Shown in pieces: positions 34,384 to 43,206 of a stretch of 64,000 nt of DNA. The stretch is from Bacteroidales bacterium. Its GTDB lineage: Bacteria; Bacteroidota; Bacteroidia; Bacteroidales; UBA932. The notes below the pieces were generated by a model. That model worked only from the letters and a program-made list of their open reading frames with translations, was not told the DNA's origin and did not search any database. The translations under genes were made by a program, and so were the position numbers. The DNA lies in contig JAGAAF010000058.1 of the NCBI GenBank assembly GCA_017615435.1, positions 1 to 64,000 of the forward strand, written 5' to 3'. Position 1 is the stretch's first letter. Each line of letters opens with the position of its first letter.

Positions 34384-34782
34384 ATGGCAGAAGAGAAAAC
34401 ACGCTATTCCGATGAGGAACTTGCCGAGTTCAAGGCCATCATCGAAGATATGCTTGCTAAAGCCAAAGCGGAGTACAACACTTATCGCGAGGTGGCAAGA
34501 AGCGGTGGAGCGAACGACATCGACGACACGTCCCCTTCCTTCAAAACGGTCGAGGATGACGGAGCGAACCAGCGTTCGAAAGAGGAGGCGAGCCAGCTTG
34601 CCCAGCGTCAGTACAAGTTCATAAAGAACCTCGAGGCCGCCCTCGTGCGCATCGAGAACAAGACCTACGGCATCTGCCGCGTCACCGGCAAGCTCATCCC
34701 CAAGGAGAGGCTTCGTCTTGTGCCGCACGCAACCCTCACGGTTGAGGCGAAAGAGATGCTCGCCAAGCAGGGTAAGAACTAG
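34384..34782 (+). CDS. DksA/TraR-family protein with degenerate zinc finger
   Basis: 132 residues: an N-terminal helical hairpin (about 10-80) and a C-terminal GICRVTGKLIPKERL segment at the place of the C4 zinc finger. Only one cysteine remains and a His occupies a later position, so zinc binding is doubtful. DksA proteins insert into the RNA polymerase secondary channel and modulate initiation. Lies 18 bp after ileS and 3 bp before lspA, a conserved Bacteroidetes neighbourhood (recalled). Confidence 0.87.
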   Translation: MAEEKTRYSDEELAEFKAIIEDMLAKAKAEYNTYREVARSGGANDIDDTSPSFKTVEDDGANQRSKEEASQLAQRQYKFIKNLEAALVRIENKTYGICRVTGKLIPKERLRLVPHATLTVEAKEMLAKQGKN

Positions 34783-34785
34783 GCG

Positions 34786-35325
34786 ATGAAGATCTCGAAG
34801 GGAGCGAAACTCATAATCCTGGGCGTCGTGCTCGTCATAATCGATCAGGTCGTAAAGGTCCTGGTCAAGACGAATATGAGCCTGGGCGAGGTGATACCCG
34901 TAATCGGCAACTGGTTCCGTCTGTGCTTTGTGGAGAACGAAGGTATGGCCTTCGGAATGAAGTTCGGCGGTCTTGTCGGAAAGGTGTTGCTGTCGCTGTT
35001 CAGGATAGTGCTGTCCGGCTTCCTTATCTGGTGGATAAGCAAGCTGGTGCGCAGGCAGGACACCCCGGTCGGCGTGCTTATCGGCCTTACCCTCATTACG
35101 GCGGGAGCCTTCGGAAACATCATCGACTGCTTCTTTTACGGCATCATCTGGCCCGAGTTAAGGCTCGCTGGTGCGCCGTTCGGCTTTATGTTCGGAAAGG
35201 TGGTGGATATGTTCAGCGCCACATTTTTCCCTCCTGTCTTCAACTTCGCCGACAGTTGCGTGACGGTCGGCGCCTTCTACCTGATCCTCTTCCAGTGGAA
35301 GTTCTTCTCCAAGGAAGAGAAATAA
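34786..35325 (+). CDS. lspA: Lipoprotein signal peptidase
   Basis: Inner-membrane aspartyl protease that cleaves prolipoproteins after lipidation. Four membrane helices and both catalytic aspartates are visible: Asp114 (GNIIDC) and Asp156 (FNFADSC). 179 residues. The window encodes several lipoproteins it would process, such as those at 25464, 28536, 47500 and 60963. 3 bp after the DksA-like gene. Confidence 0.95.
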   Translation: MKISKGAKLIILGVVLVIIDQVVKVLVKTNMSLGEVIPVIGNWFRLCFVENEGMAFGMKFGGLVGKVLLSLFRIVLSGFLIWWISKLVRRQDTPVGVLIGLTLITAGAFGNIIDCFFYGIIWPELRLAGAPFGFMFGKVVDMFSATFFPPVFNFADSCVTVGAFYLILFQWKFFSKEEK

Positions 35326-35347
35326 GACTAAAACTCAAACCTTCAAT

Positions 35348-36559
35348 ATGCGTAAGATTTTCTTCGCCGCTCTGGCGGCAGCAATGCTTCTTCCTGTCCG
35401 CGCGACGGCTCAGGAGACCCTCGGCGCCACCCCTCAGATGGGCTGGAACAGCTGGAACAAGTTCGGGATGAACATCAACGAAGAGCTCATCAAGGCCACT
35501 GCAGACAAGATGGTCGAACTGGGCCTCGTGGAAGCCGGCTATATTTATCTCAATCTCGATGACGGCTGGCACGGCGAGCGCGACGCTCAGGGCTTCATCC
35601 ACGAAGATCCCGTCAAGTTCCCTTCAGGCATAAAGGCCCTCGCCGATTATGTCCACGCCCGTGGTATGAAACTCGGTATCTACAGCGACGCCGGCTGGAA
35701 GACCTGCGGCGGTTGCGCCGGCAGCTTCGGCCACGAATTCCAGGATGCATATACCTATGCCAAGTGGGGCGTGGATTACCTTAAATACGACTGGTGCTAC
35801 ACGGAGGACATCATCAACCCTCGCGGGGCCTACAAACTGATGAGCGTCGCGCTCAAGCAGACGGGCCGCCCGATATGGTTCAGTATGTGCGAGTGGGGCA
35901 CCAACAAACCGTGGGAGTGGGGAGCCGAGATCGCACAGTCGTGGCGCACTACCGGCGACATATGGCCCTACTTCGACACCATTCCGGCCGAATTCGACGG
36001 ACAGTGGCACGGCGACCCCATTATGAAACTGGTGGACCTTAACGAGCCGCTTCGCGCCTATGCCGGTCCCGGTCATTGGAACGACCCGGATATGCTCGAG
36101 GTCGGCAACGGCCAGCTCACCCTGGCGGAGAACCGCGCGCACTTCACTCTCTGGTGTATGATGGCGGCGCCCCTGCTTATGGGCAACGACCTGACCACTA
36201 TGCCGGACGAGATTCTGCAAATACTCATCAATAAGGACGTAATCGCAATCGACCAGGATCCCCTCGGCATCCAGGGCCTCAGGCTCAAGAGCGAGGGTGA
36301 AATCGAGTACTGGTTCAAGCCTCTCGCAAACGGCGACTGGGCCTTCTGCCTCTTAAACCGCGGCGCCGAAGATGCGGTGGTGAACACCGACTGGGCTTCG
36401 CTAAAGTTCACGGACGAGCTCAGCGGCCTGACCTTCGACCCGGAAGGATGCACCGCCCGTAATCTCTGGGCGGCCGAAGACTGGCTCCTCAAGACACAGG
36501 GCACGCTCAATGTCAAGGTCGCGTCGCACGACGTGGTCCTTTATAGGATAGGCAAGTAA
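35348..36559 (+). CDS. GH27 alpha-galactosidase, secreted
   Basis: 403 residues with a signal peptide (about 1-21, ending ATAQ). GH27 motifs include PQMGWNSWN near the mature N-terminus, nucleophile Asp148 (YLKYDWC) and acid/base Asp204 (RTTGDIW). It removes terminal alpha-galactose (or possibly alpha-N-acetylgalactosamine) from glycans in the periplasm or outside. It sits alone, without SusC/SusD partners, between lspA (22 bp) and gtrA (1 bp overlap). Confidence 0.92.
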   Translation: MRKIFFAALAAAMLLPVRATAQETLGATPQMGWNSWNKFGMNINEELIKATADKMVELGLVEAGYIYLNLDDGWHGERDAQGFIHEDPVKFPSGIKALADYVHARGMKLGIYSDAGWKTCGGCAGSFGHEFQDAYTYAKWGVDYLKYDWCYTEDIINPRGAYKLMSVALKQTGRPIWFSMCEWGTNKPWEWGAEIAQSWRTTGDIWPYFDTIPAEFDGQWHGDPIMKLVDLNEPLRAYAGPGHWNDPDMLEVGNGQLTLAENRAHFTLWCMMAAPLLMGNDLTTMPDEILQILINKDVIAIDQDPLGIQGLRLKSEGEIEYWFKPLANGDWAFCLLNRGAEDAVVNTDWASLKFTDELSGLTFDPEGCTARNLWAAEDWLLKTQGTLNVKVASHDVVLYRIGK

Positions 36560-36951
36560 TGAACGAATATCTGAGATTTTTCAAATATACGCTTCTGTCG
36601 GCGAGCGCCGGACTCCTTGAGTTCGGTTCGTTCGCGCTTTTCAACGAAGTGTTCCACTGGCATTACTGGGTGTCGTACCTTATCGCCCTCGTCCTGTCAG
36701 TTATCTGGAACTTCACCATTAACAGGAAGTTAACTTTCAAGAGTACCAACAACGTTCCGGTCGCAATGCTGAAGGTGTTCGGCTACTATTGCGTCTTCAC
36801 CCCGGTTTCAACCTGGCTGGAGCAGTACCTTGCCGGCAACCTCTGGTGGAACGAGTACTGGGTGACCATCATCAACCTGGTCTTCAACCTCGCCACCGAG
36901 TACACCTTCCAGCGTCTTGTCGTCTACGGTAAGAACGTGGATCAGAGATAA
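36559..36951 (+). CDS. GtrA-family membrane protein
   Basis: 130 residues with four membrane helices and an NFTINRKLTFKS segment between helices 2 and 3, typical of GtrA proteins, which are thought to help move lipid-linked sugars across the membrane. TAATG overlap with the galactosidase stop; the CNNM gene begins 1 bp after its stop. Confidence 0.87.
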   Translation: MNEYLRFFKYTLLSASAGLLEFGSFALFNEVFHWHYWVSYLIALVLSVIWNFTINRKLTFKSTNNVPVAMLKVFGYYCVFTPVSTWLEQYLAGNLWWNEYWVTIINLVFNLATEYTFQRLVVYGKNVDQR

Positions 36952-36952
36952 T

Positions 36953-38023
36953 ATGGGTCTTCTTCTCCTCTTCCTTTTCGGCACTATGGCCGTCTCGTTC
37001 CTCTGCTCCGTGCTGGAGGCTACGCTGATGAGCACGCCCATCTCGTACATTACGCTGCGGGAGGAGGAGGGGTATAAGCCTGCGGCCCGCTTCAAGAAGT
37101 TCAAGACCGAATCTTCGAGGCCAATCGCCGCAATCCTTTCGCTGAACACCATCGTCAACACGATAGGCGCCGCCGGAGTCGGCCGTCAGGCCACGATTTT
37201 GTTCGGTTCGGCCTGGTTCGGCGTAATAACGGCCATAGCCACCATCCTCATCCTCATCTTCTCGGAGATTATCCCGAAGACCATAGGCACATCCTACTGG
37301 AAGTCGCTGATGGGCTTCGCGACATTCTCCCTGAGGGTGCTGGTGTTCATTATGTTCCCGATAGTGTGGTGCGTGGAGAAACTGACGAGGGTCATAGCCC
37401 CTCAGGATGCCGAGGTCTCCGTCTCCCGCGACGAAGTCGCCGCTATGGCCGTGGCTTCCGAGGAAGAGGGTGACCTGGAGCAGGACGAAAGCACCATTAT
37501 CCAGAACCTCATCAATATGGACGAAGTGACTGCGGCCGACGTGATGACGCCGCGCGTCGTGGCCGCCATCGCGCCGGAGTCGATGACTCTGCGCGAGTTC
37601 CACCACGACGAGCGCTTCCAGCACCATTCGCGTATCCCCGTCTATGCCGAGGATGATGAGTACATCACCGGCTATATCCTTCGTATGGAGGCTCTTCAGC
37701 TGATGGCGGACGACAAGTTCGACCTGACGCTGAGCACCATCAAGCGTGACATTCCGGCCTTCGCCGAGGACACTCCGCTGGATGAGATCTGGGACGAGAT
37801 GCTCTCCAAGGACGAGCAGATAGCGGTAGTCATCAACGAATACGGCTCATTCCAGGGAATTCTGACGCTCGAAGACGTTATCGAGACTCTGCTCGGCAGC
37901 GAGATAGTGGACGAGCAGGACACCGTCCGCGATATGCAGCAGCTCGCCCGCGACCGCTGGACCAGAACGCAAAGAACGGCCGCAGCACTGGCCGCTAAGA
38001 AGGCTGCCGGTAAACGGAATTAA
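36953..38023 (+). CDS. CNNM/HlyC-type membrane protein with CBS domains
   Basis: 356 residues: a DUF21/CNNM membrane domain (about 1-160), then paired CBS domains (about 185-320) with VMTPRVVAAI and VVINEYGSFQGILTLEDVIETLLG. Related proteins move or sense Mg2+ or Na+. The C-terminal CorC_HlyC domain is missing; the tail is a short basic helix. The frame extends to 36917, but ATG 36953, directly after gtrA, gives a membrane-type N-terminus. Convergent with DUF389, 1 bp away. Confidence 0.88.
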   Translation: MGLLLLFLFGTMAVSFLCSVLEATLMSTPISYITLREEEGYKPAARFKKFKTESSRPIAAILSLNTIVNTIGAAGVGRQATILFGSAWFGVITAIATILILIFSEIIPKTIGTSYWKSLMGFATFSLRVLVFIMFPIVWCVEKLTRVIAPQDAEVSVSRDEVAAMAVASEEEGDLEQDESTIIQNLINMDEVTAADVMTPRVVAAIAPESMTLREFHHDERFQHHSRIPVYAEDDEYITGYILRMEALQLMADDKFDLTLSTIKRDIPAFAEDTPLDEIWDEMLSKDEQIAVVINEYGSFQGILTLEDVIETLLGSEIVDEQDTVRDMQQLARDRWTRTQRTAAALAAKKAAGKRN

Positions 38024-38024
38024 T

Positions 38025-39356
38025 CTACTTTTGGATAATTGTGACGTTATTGGTTTCGAGGCGGACTCGGAGCCAATTTGTCATTTTATCGAGGGCTTCG
38101 TCGGAGAGGGGCTCGCTGACTGAGAGGACAATCAGGATTTCATCTGCCGCCTGTCCGGTGATGGGATCCACCGACTCTCCGCGGGAGACGGAAACATTGG
38201 TGATGTTGTCGTACTGCGAGGCAATTTCCAGGGCGAGGGTCTTCGTGGGCAACTCCTTTGCCTTGTATTCGTCCAGCTCGTCGTTCAGGCGCGCGACATC
38301 GGCGTTGAGGTCGTTTATCCTCTTGGCGTTGTCTTCGTAGTAGTTCTTGAGGAGTTCCCCGTCGATACCGGCCCTGACGGCGGCATCTTCGTGGAAGGTG
38401 AGCTGGCCGCGCTTGATTCCGAGTTCCTCGGCGTCCTGATAAATACTTTCCTTCTCTGCGTCGGGCAGGACTTCACCTGCGAGATAGAGATGGACGATTT
38501 GCTTGCGGCCATCTTTTTCTATGTTGTGGTTGAAGATATAGCTCCTTCCAACCGTCTTGTTCTTTTCGACCAGAGTCTCCACATTCCTCTCGAAATTGGT
38601 CTCGCGGACTATATTGATTGCAGAGATGATGCTCGGCACCACGATAACCACCATTATTGCGCCTATTATCCTGCGGGCTTTGCGTCTGCGGGCTTCATCT
38701 TCGTCGAAGACGGAAGGGAAGCGGAGATATTTGGCCACGAGGAAGGTCGCCAGCGCGATGAAGATGCTGTTTATGATGAAGAGGTACAGCGCGCCGAAGA
38801 TGAACTTCGGGTCCAGGTGCGCAAGGCCGTAGCCTATGGTGCAGAGCGGTGGCATCAGGGCCGTGGCAATCGCCACTCCCGGAATCACGGTGCCTCCTTC
38901 CTTTCGGGAGGTGGCGAACATACCGGCAGCGCCGCCGAACAGGGCGATCAGCACATCATAGACAGTAGGATTCGTGCGCGCGAGCAGCTCGGTTTTCTGG
39001 CTGGGCGACAGGGGAGAGAGCAGGAAATAGATGGCGGAGGCGAGGATGCTTATGCCGACCATTATCAGGAAGTTCTTCAGGGCATCTTTCACCAGCGAGG
39101 TGTCGTTGGTTGCGAGTCCGAGTCCGAAACCGAGTATGGGACCCATAACGGGGGAGATGAGCATCGCGCCGATTATCACGGGGATGGAGTTGAGGTTCAG
39201 TCCCACACTGGCGATTATTATTGCGCAGGCGAGGATGAACACCGTCATACCCTGAAAGTGAATGTTCTTGCGTATGCTTATGTTGGCCGCCTGGATGTCG
39301 GTTTCAGTCCTTACGTTGATGAAGGTCGCAATCTTTCCCCAGATATTCGTTTCCAT
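38025..39356 (-). CDS. DUF389 membrane protein
   Basis: 443 residues. An N-terminal amphipathic stretch precedes five or six membrane helices (about 30-250) with the IIGAMLISPVMGPILGFGLG motif typical of DUF389; the C-terminal half is soluble and partly coiled (about 330-360). Function of the family is unknown. Minus strand, convergent with the CNNM gene. Confidence 0.88.
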   Translation of the reverse strand: METNIWGKIATFINVRTETDIQAANISIRKNIHFQGMTVFILACAIIIASVGLNLNSIPVIIGAMLISPVMGPILGFGLGLATNDTSLVKDALKNFLIMVGISILASAIYFLLSPLSPSQKTELLARTNPTVYDVLIALFGGAAGMFATSRKEGGTVIPGVAIATALMPPLCTIGYGLAHLDPKFIFGALYLFIINSIFIALATFLVAKYLRFPSVFDEDEARRRKARRIIGAIMVVIVVPSIISAINIVRETNFERNVETLVEKNKTVGRSYIFNHNIEKDGRKQIVHLYLAGEVLPDAEKESIYQDAEELGIKRGQLTFHEDAAVRAGIDGELLKNYYEDNAKRINDLNADVARLNDELDEYKAKELPTKTLALEIASQYDNITNVSVSRGESVDPITGQAADEILIVLSVSEPLSDEALDKMTNWLRVRLETNNVTIIQK

Positions 39357-39377
39357 TTCCTAAGTTTTTGTCTGCGA

Positions 39378-39385
39378 CAAATATA
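39378..39385 (-). promoter_or_regulatory. -7 box for the DUF389 gene
   Basis: Minus-strand TATATTTG, 21 bp before the start at 39356. Confidence 0.45.
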
Positions 39386-39399
39386 TGAAATAAAATATT

Positions 39400-39407
39400 T
39401 AACTTTG
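39400..39407 (+). promoter_or_regulatory. -7 box for the EF-hand membrane protein gene
   Basis: TAACTTTG fits TAnnTTTG, 46 bp before the ATG at 39454; divergent from the DUF389 box. Confidence 0.45.
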
Positions 39408-39453
39408 AAAGATTGAACACGATAACAGATAAAACTAATATAAAACCCAACCT

Positions 39454-41661
39454 ATGGACAATAAGTATCCTTGGAGCTTTTGCTCCCTCGGCGGTGTTAC
39501 CCGTGTAAAGCTTTCTTCAGGCGAAGACATAGCTCACCTCGGCGAACTCGACCAGAAACTCTGGACCGTCCTCAGCTGTCCCGTCGACGGCCTTTATTTC
39601 GACAAGAAGACTCTTAATCTGCTGGACACAGACAAAGACGGCAAGATCAGGGTTTACGAAGTCGTGGCAGCAGCGGAGTGGATCACTTCGGTGCTCAAAG
39701 ACAAGGACCTTCTCCTGAAGGGCTCCGACACTCTCCCCCTTGGCGAACTCAACCAGGGCGTTGAGGCAGGTGCCCGTCTGTTCAACTCCGCGAAGCAGAT
39801 CCTCGCCAATCTCGGCAAGGCTGATGCGGAGGAAATAACCCTCGCGGATTCTTCTGACAGCGTGGCTATTTTCGCCGGAACGAAGTTCAACGGCGACGGT
39901 ATCGTCACTCCGGACAGCACGGACGACGAAGCGGTGAAGGAAGCAATCTCGCAGGCCGTTGCGCTCGTCGGTTCGAAGACCGACCGTAGCGGTGTGGCAG
40001 GTGTGGATGCAGACCTCATCACGGCGTTCTACGCCGCTCTGGCCGACTATGTAGCCTGGGCGGAGGCAAAGAAGGCTGACATCCTCCCGTTCGGAGACGA
40101 CACCGAGGCGGCTCTCGCCGCAGTCGAGGCTGTGAAGGCCAAGGTGGCCGATTACTTCCTCCGCTGCAAGCTCATCGCTTTCAACGCGGATGCCGCAGGC
40201 GCGGTAGACGTGGACGTGGCGAAGATAGCGGCCATCAGCGCCGGCGATATGAACGCTGAGATGGCTCAGATAGCCGAGTATCCGCTCGCACGCCCGAATG
40301 CCGACGGCGTTCTCGCTTTCGACGGAATCAACCCGGCGTGGAAGGGAGCGTTCGCAACCCTCAAGGCTCTGGTGCTCGACAAGGAGCTCAAGGGCAAGAA
40401 GGGTATGACCGAGGAGCAGTGGACCGCTATTCTCGCGAAGTTCGACGGCTTCAAGGCGTGGGCCGGAGCAAAGGCCGGCGCATCGGTAGAGTCGCTCGGT
40501 CTGGAGAAGGCGAAGGAACTCCTCAAGGCGGACAAGAAGGATGCGGTTCTCGCTCTCATCGAGCAGGATCTCGCCCTTACGGACGAAGCCAACGCCATCG
40601 ACGAAGTGGACAAGCTGATGCATCTGTATCGCTACTTCTTCGAGTTCCTTAACAACTACGTCATCCTCGGAGCGTTCTACAACCGCAGCGAGCTGGCAGT
40701 GTTCCAGGCCGGTAAGCTTTACATAGACCAGAGGTGCCTCGATCTGTGTATCAATGTGGCCGATATGGGCAAGCAGGCCGATATGGCCGCCCAGAGCGGA
40801 ATGTACATCCTCTATTGCAACTGCGTCTCCAAGAGCACGGGCAAGACCGCCCTTATCGCGGCCGTGCTGACCGACGGCGACGTGGACGCTCTTCGCGTGG
40901 GCCAGAACGCCGTGTTCTACGACAGGGACGGCCTTGACTACGACGCAGTGGTCACGAAGATCGTTGACAATCCCGTGAGCGTACGCCAGGCCTTCTGGTC
41001 GCCTTACAAGAAGCTCGCGCGCACCATCTCCGACCGTATCAACAAGAGCGCGGCGGAGAAGGATGCGAAGGTGACGGGCGATCTTACCTCCAAGGCGAAT
41101 ACCGCCACTCTGCCCGCCGACAAGGAGGCAGCAAAGGCGGCTCCCGTGGAGAACAAGTTCGACATCGCCAAGTTCGCCGGTATCTTCGCGGCGATAGGCC
41201 TGGCCCTGGGCTTCGTGCTCTCCGCCCTCGCAGCTCTGTTCGCGCACTGGTACACCCCGCTCATCGCGATTCTGGTGCTCATCCTTGTGATCTCCGGTCC
41301 TTCGATGTTCATCGCCTGGCTAAAGCTGCGCAAGCGCAACCTCGGTCCGGTGCTGAATGCCAACGGCTGGGCCATCAACAGCAAGATCATCGTGAACATA
41401 GTCTTCGGCGCCACCCTCACCTCGCTTGCGAAATATCCCAAGATCGCGGCGAAGGATGATCCGTATGCTCCGAAGAAGAGCCCCTGGCCGACTATCATCA
41501 TCATTCTCCTTCTCCTCTGCGGCGCGTTCGCTGCCCTGTACTTCACCGACAATCTGAAGTGGATGGGAATCGAGCGCAAACCGAAGGTGGAGCAGGTGGA
41601 AACTCCCGCTGAGACTCCCGCCGAGGCGGAAGCCACTGAAGTCGTGCCCGAAGCAGAATAA
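39454..41661 (+). CDS. Large EF-hand-containing membrane-anchored protein, unknown function
   Basis: 735 residues. A canonical EF-hand loop DTDKDGKIRVYE lies at 58-69, with a weaker FNGDGIVTPD segment near 150. The long middle part is Ala/Lys-rich, soluble and probably helical. About three membrane helices occur near 575-600, 605-625 and 685-705, followed by an acidic Glu/Pro/Ala tail. No signal peptide, so the N-terminal bulk is probably cytoplasmic. Similar proteins exist in Bacteroidetes without assigned role (recalled). Followed after 15 bp by the PEGA protein, which also has a Glu/Pro/Ala tail. Confidence 0.7.
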   Translation: MDNKYPWSFCSLGGVTRVKLSSGEDIAHLGELDQKLWTVLSCPVDGLYFDKKTLNLLDTDKDGKIRVYEVVAAAEWITSVLKDKDLLLKGSDTLPLGELNQGVEAGARLFNSAKQILANLGKADAEEITLADSSDSVAIFAGTKFNGDGIVTPDSTDDEAVKEAISQAVALVGSKTDRSGVAGVDADLITAFYAALADYVAWAEAKKADILPFGDDTEAALAAVEAVKAKVADYFLRCKLIAFNADAAGAVDVDVAKIAAISAGDMNAEMAQIAEYPLARPNADGVLAFDGINPAWKGAFATLKALVLDKELKGKKGMTEEQWTAILAKFDGFKAWAGAKAGASVESLGLEKAKELLKADKKDAVLALIEQDLALTDEANAIDEVDKLMHLYRYFFEFLNNYVILGAFYNRSELAVFQAGKLYIDQRCLDLCINVADMGKQADMAAQSGMYILYCNCVSKSTGKTALIAAVLTDGDVDALRVGQNAVFYDRDGLDYDAVVTKIVDNPVSVRQAFWSPYKKLARTISDRINKSAAEKDAKVTGDLTSKANTATLPADKEAAKAAPVENKFDIAKFAGIFAAIGLALGFVLSALAALFAHWYTPLIAILVLILVISGPSMFIAWLKLRKRNLGPVLNANGWAINSKIIVNIVFGATLTSLAKYPKIAAKDDPYAPKKSPWPTIIIILLLLCGAFAALYFTDNLKWMGIERKPKVEQVETPAETPAEAEATEVVPEAE

Positions 41662-41676
41662 TCAAATCTAACGCAT

Positions 41677-43095
41677 ATGAAACTGTTCAAATTGACGCTG
41701 GCCGCGGCGCTCCTGCTTGTCGGGACCGCTGTGTATGCCCAGGAATTGAAGGTTACGGGTTTCCGTATGGACCCCAAGGACAAGACAGCCTGTCGTAAAG
41801 CGACTGCAAAGAAAGATGCCTATGGCAAGAAATGCGCAGTCATCAAACTTATCGACGGCAAAGAGACACTTTACCAGTCCGAGGGCGCTGCCGCAGTCGC
41901 AACCCAGCCCGCTCTCGTCTATGTGAGCGCAAAGGAGAAATCCGTGAAGATCGACAACGAAGAGCTCGGCTCGGTCGATTTCACTTTCCCTTTCCCTCTC
42001 CAGGCAGGAAAAACTTATGTTATGGAGCTTGAGGCCATCCCCGCTCCCGAACCGGAACCCGTGCCGGAAGTGGTGGTGCCCGAGCAGCAGTTCGTGCTCT
42101 TCACGGTCTCTCCCGAGCAGGCTATCATCGAGCTTGGAACCGAGACCGTCATCGCCCGCGGAGGAGAGGCCCAGAAGCTTCTCAATGTGGGTCACTACAC
42201 CTACAAAGTTTCCGCAAAGGGCTTCTATCCCCAGGAAGGCGAGTTCGATCTTGCCGATTCTTCGAAGGTTGAGGTCGAAGTCAGCCTCCGTGAGGCCAAC
42301 GGCTGGATCAAAGTCGTGGACAAGGACGAGGATATCACCGATGCGGACGTCTATATCGACGACGAGTTCGTGGGCAAAGCCCCTATTCTTGTCGGTCAGC
42401 TTCTCAACGGCCCTCACAAACTGATGGTCGCCAAGGAGCAGTACAGCAACTCTATCGGCACCGTGGAGGTCAAGGATAACGATACTCTCGTCGTCATCCC
42501 TTGCCTCAAGCCTAATTTCTCGGTCGTGACACTCACCACATCCGAGACGGCGGAAATCTGGGCCAACGGCGAGTGGAAGGGTACCGGCACCTGGACTGGA
42601 AAACTCCTTGCCGGAGTGTACAACTTCGAAGCTCGTGAGCTCGGTTACACCTCCGAGACCATCACCGAGGAAGTTGTCGTGGATCCTGCAGGACTCGAGT
42701 TCGCAATTCCAGATCCTCAACCTATCTATGGTAATATCGTAATCACTTCCTTCCCCGCAAAGGCCTGTGTCTTCGTGGACGGTCAGCCTGTGGGCCAGAG
42801 CCCTGTTTACCTCCCGAAGGTCAAGTACGGAAAGCACAAGATCGAGATCTTCAAGAAGGGCTTCAAACCTTTCGTCGCTGAGGTTGATATGGATGAGTCC
42901 AAGCGCATTTCCGTGCCCGCAGAACTCGAAGCTCTCCCTGAAGAGTGCCTCCAGTGCGAAGAGGAATGCTGCGAGAAACCCGCAGAGAAAGAGTGCTGCG
43001 AACAGCCCGCCGAGGAGAAACCGGCTGAATGCTGTGAGCAGCCCGCAGAGGAGCAGCCCGCAGAGGACGCTCCTGCCGAGCAGCCCGCCGAATAG
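41677..43095 (+). CDS. Exported PEGA-domain protein with vicinal-cysteine tail
   Basis: 472 residues with a signal peptide (about 1-21, YAQ). Several PEGA-like beta domains follow (about 120-205, 210-275, 275-340 and 345-420); the last is the clearest, with GNIVITSFPAKACVFVDGQP. PEGA domains are common in surface proteins of Bacteroidetes. The last 50 residues hold repeats of CCE(K/Q)PAE: ECC, ECC, ECC and two further Cys, then PAE repeats to the end. No lipobox. Ends directly at a 107-bp structured element. Confidence 0.78.
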   Translation: MKLFKLTLAAALLLVGTAVYAQELKVTGFRMDPKDKTACRKATAKKDAYGKKCAVIKLIDGKETLYQSEGAAAVATQPALVYVSAKEKSVKIDNEELGSVDFTFPFPLQAGKTYVMELEAIPAPEPEPVPEVVVPEQQFVLFTVSPEQAIIELGTETVIARGGEAQKLLNVGHYTYKVSAKGFYPQEGEFDLADSSKVEVEVSLREANGWIKVVDKDEDITDADVYIDDEFVGKAPILVGQLLNGPHKLMVAKEQYSNSIGTVEVKDNDTLVVIPCLKPNFSVVTLTTSETAEIWANGEWKGTGTWTGKLLAGVYNFEARELGYTSETITEEVVVDPAGLEFAIPDPQPIYGNIVITSFPAKACVFVDGQPVGQSPVYLPKVKYGKHKIEIFKKGFKPFVAEVDMDESKRISVPAELEALPEECLQCEEECCEKPAEKECCEQPAEEKPAECCEQPAEEQPAEDAPAEQPAE

Positions 43096-43202
43096 CGTGG
43101 CGCGCAACCGGCTGATTTTCAGCCATTTACTGAAAGTCGACTCCGAAAATCTTGGAGTCGACTTTTTGTATCTTGTTGAGTGATAGGGACTTGCGCGCCA
43201 CG
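43096..43202. repeat. 107-bp structured inverted-repeat element, copy 2
   Basis: Outer ends CGTGGCGCGCAA (43096-43107) and TTGCGCGCCACG (43191-43202) pair perfectly over 12 bp. Hairpin 1 pairs GGCTGA (43110-43115) with TCAGCC (43119-43124); hairpin 2 pairs AAAGTCGACTCC (43133-43144) with GGAGTCGACTTT (43154-43165). Starts directly after the PEGA gene's stop and ends 4 bp before the inverted comEC stop. Confidence 0.92.
43133..43167. terminator. Bidirectional terminator-like hairpin in copy 2
   Basis: Perfect 12-bp stem, loop of 9 nt, followed by TTTTTG on the plus strand. A plausible intrinsic terminator for the PEGA gene and, more weakly, for comEC. Confidence 0.6.
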
Positions 43203-43206
43203 CGGG

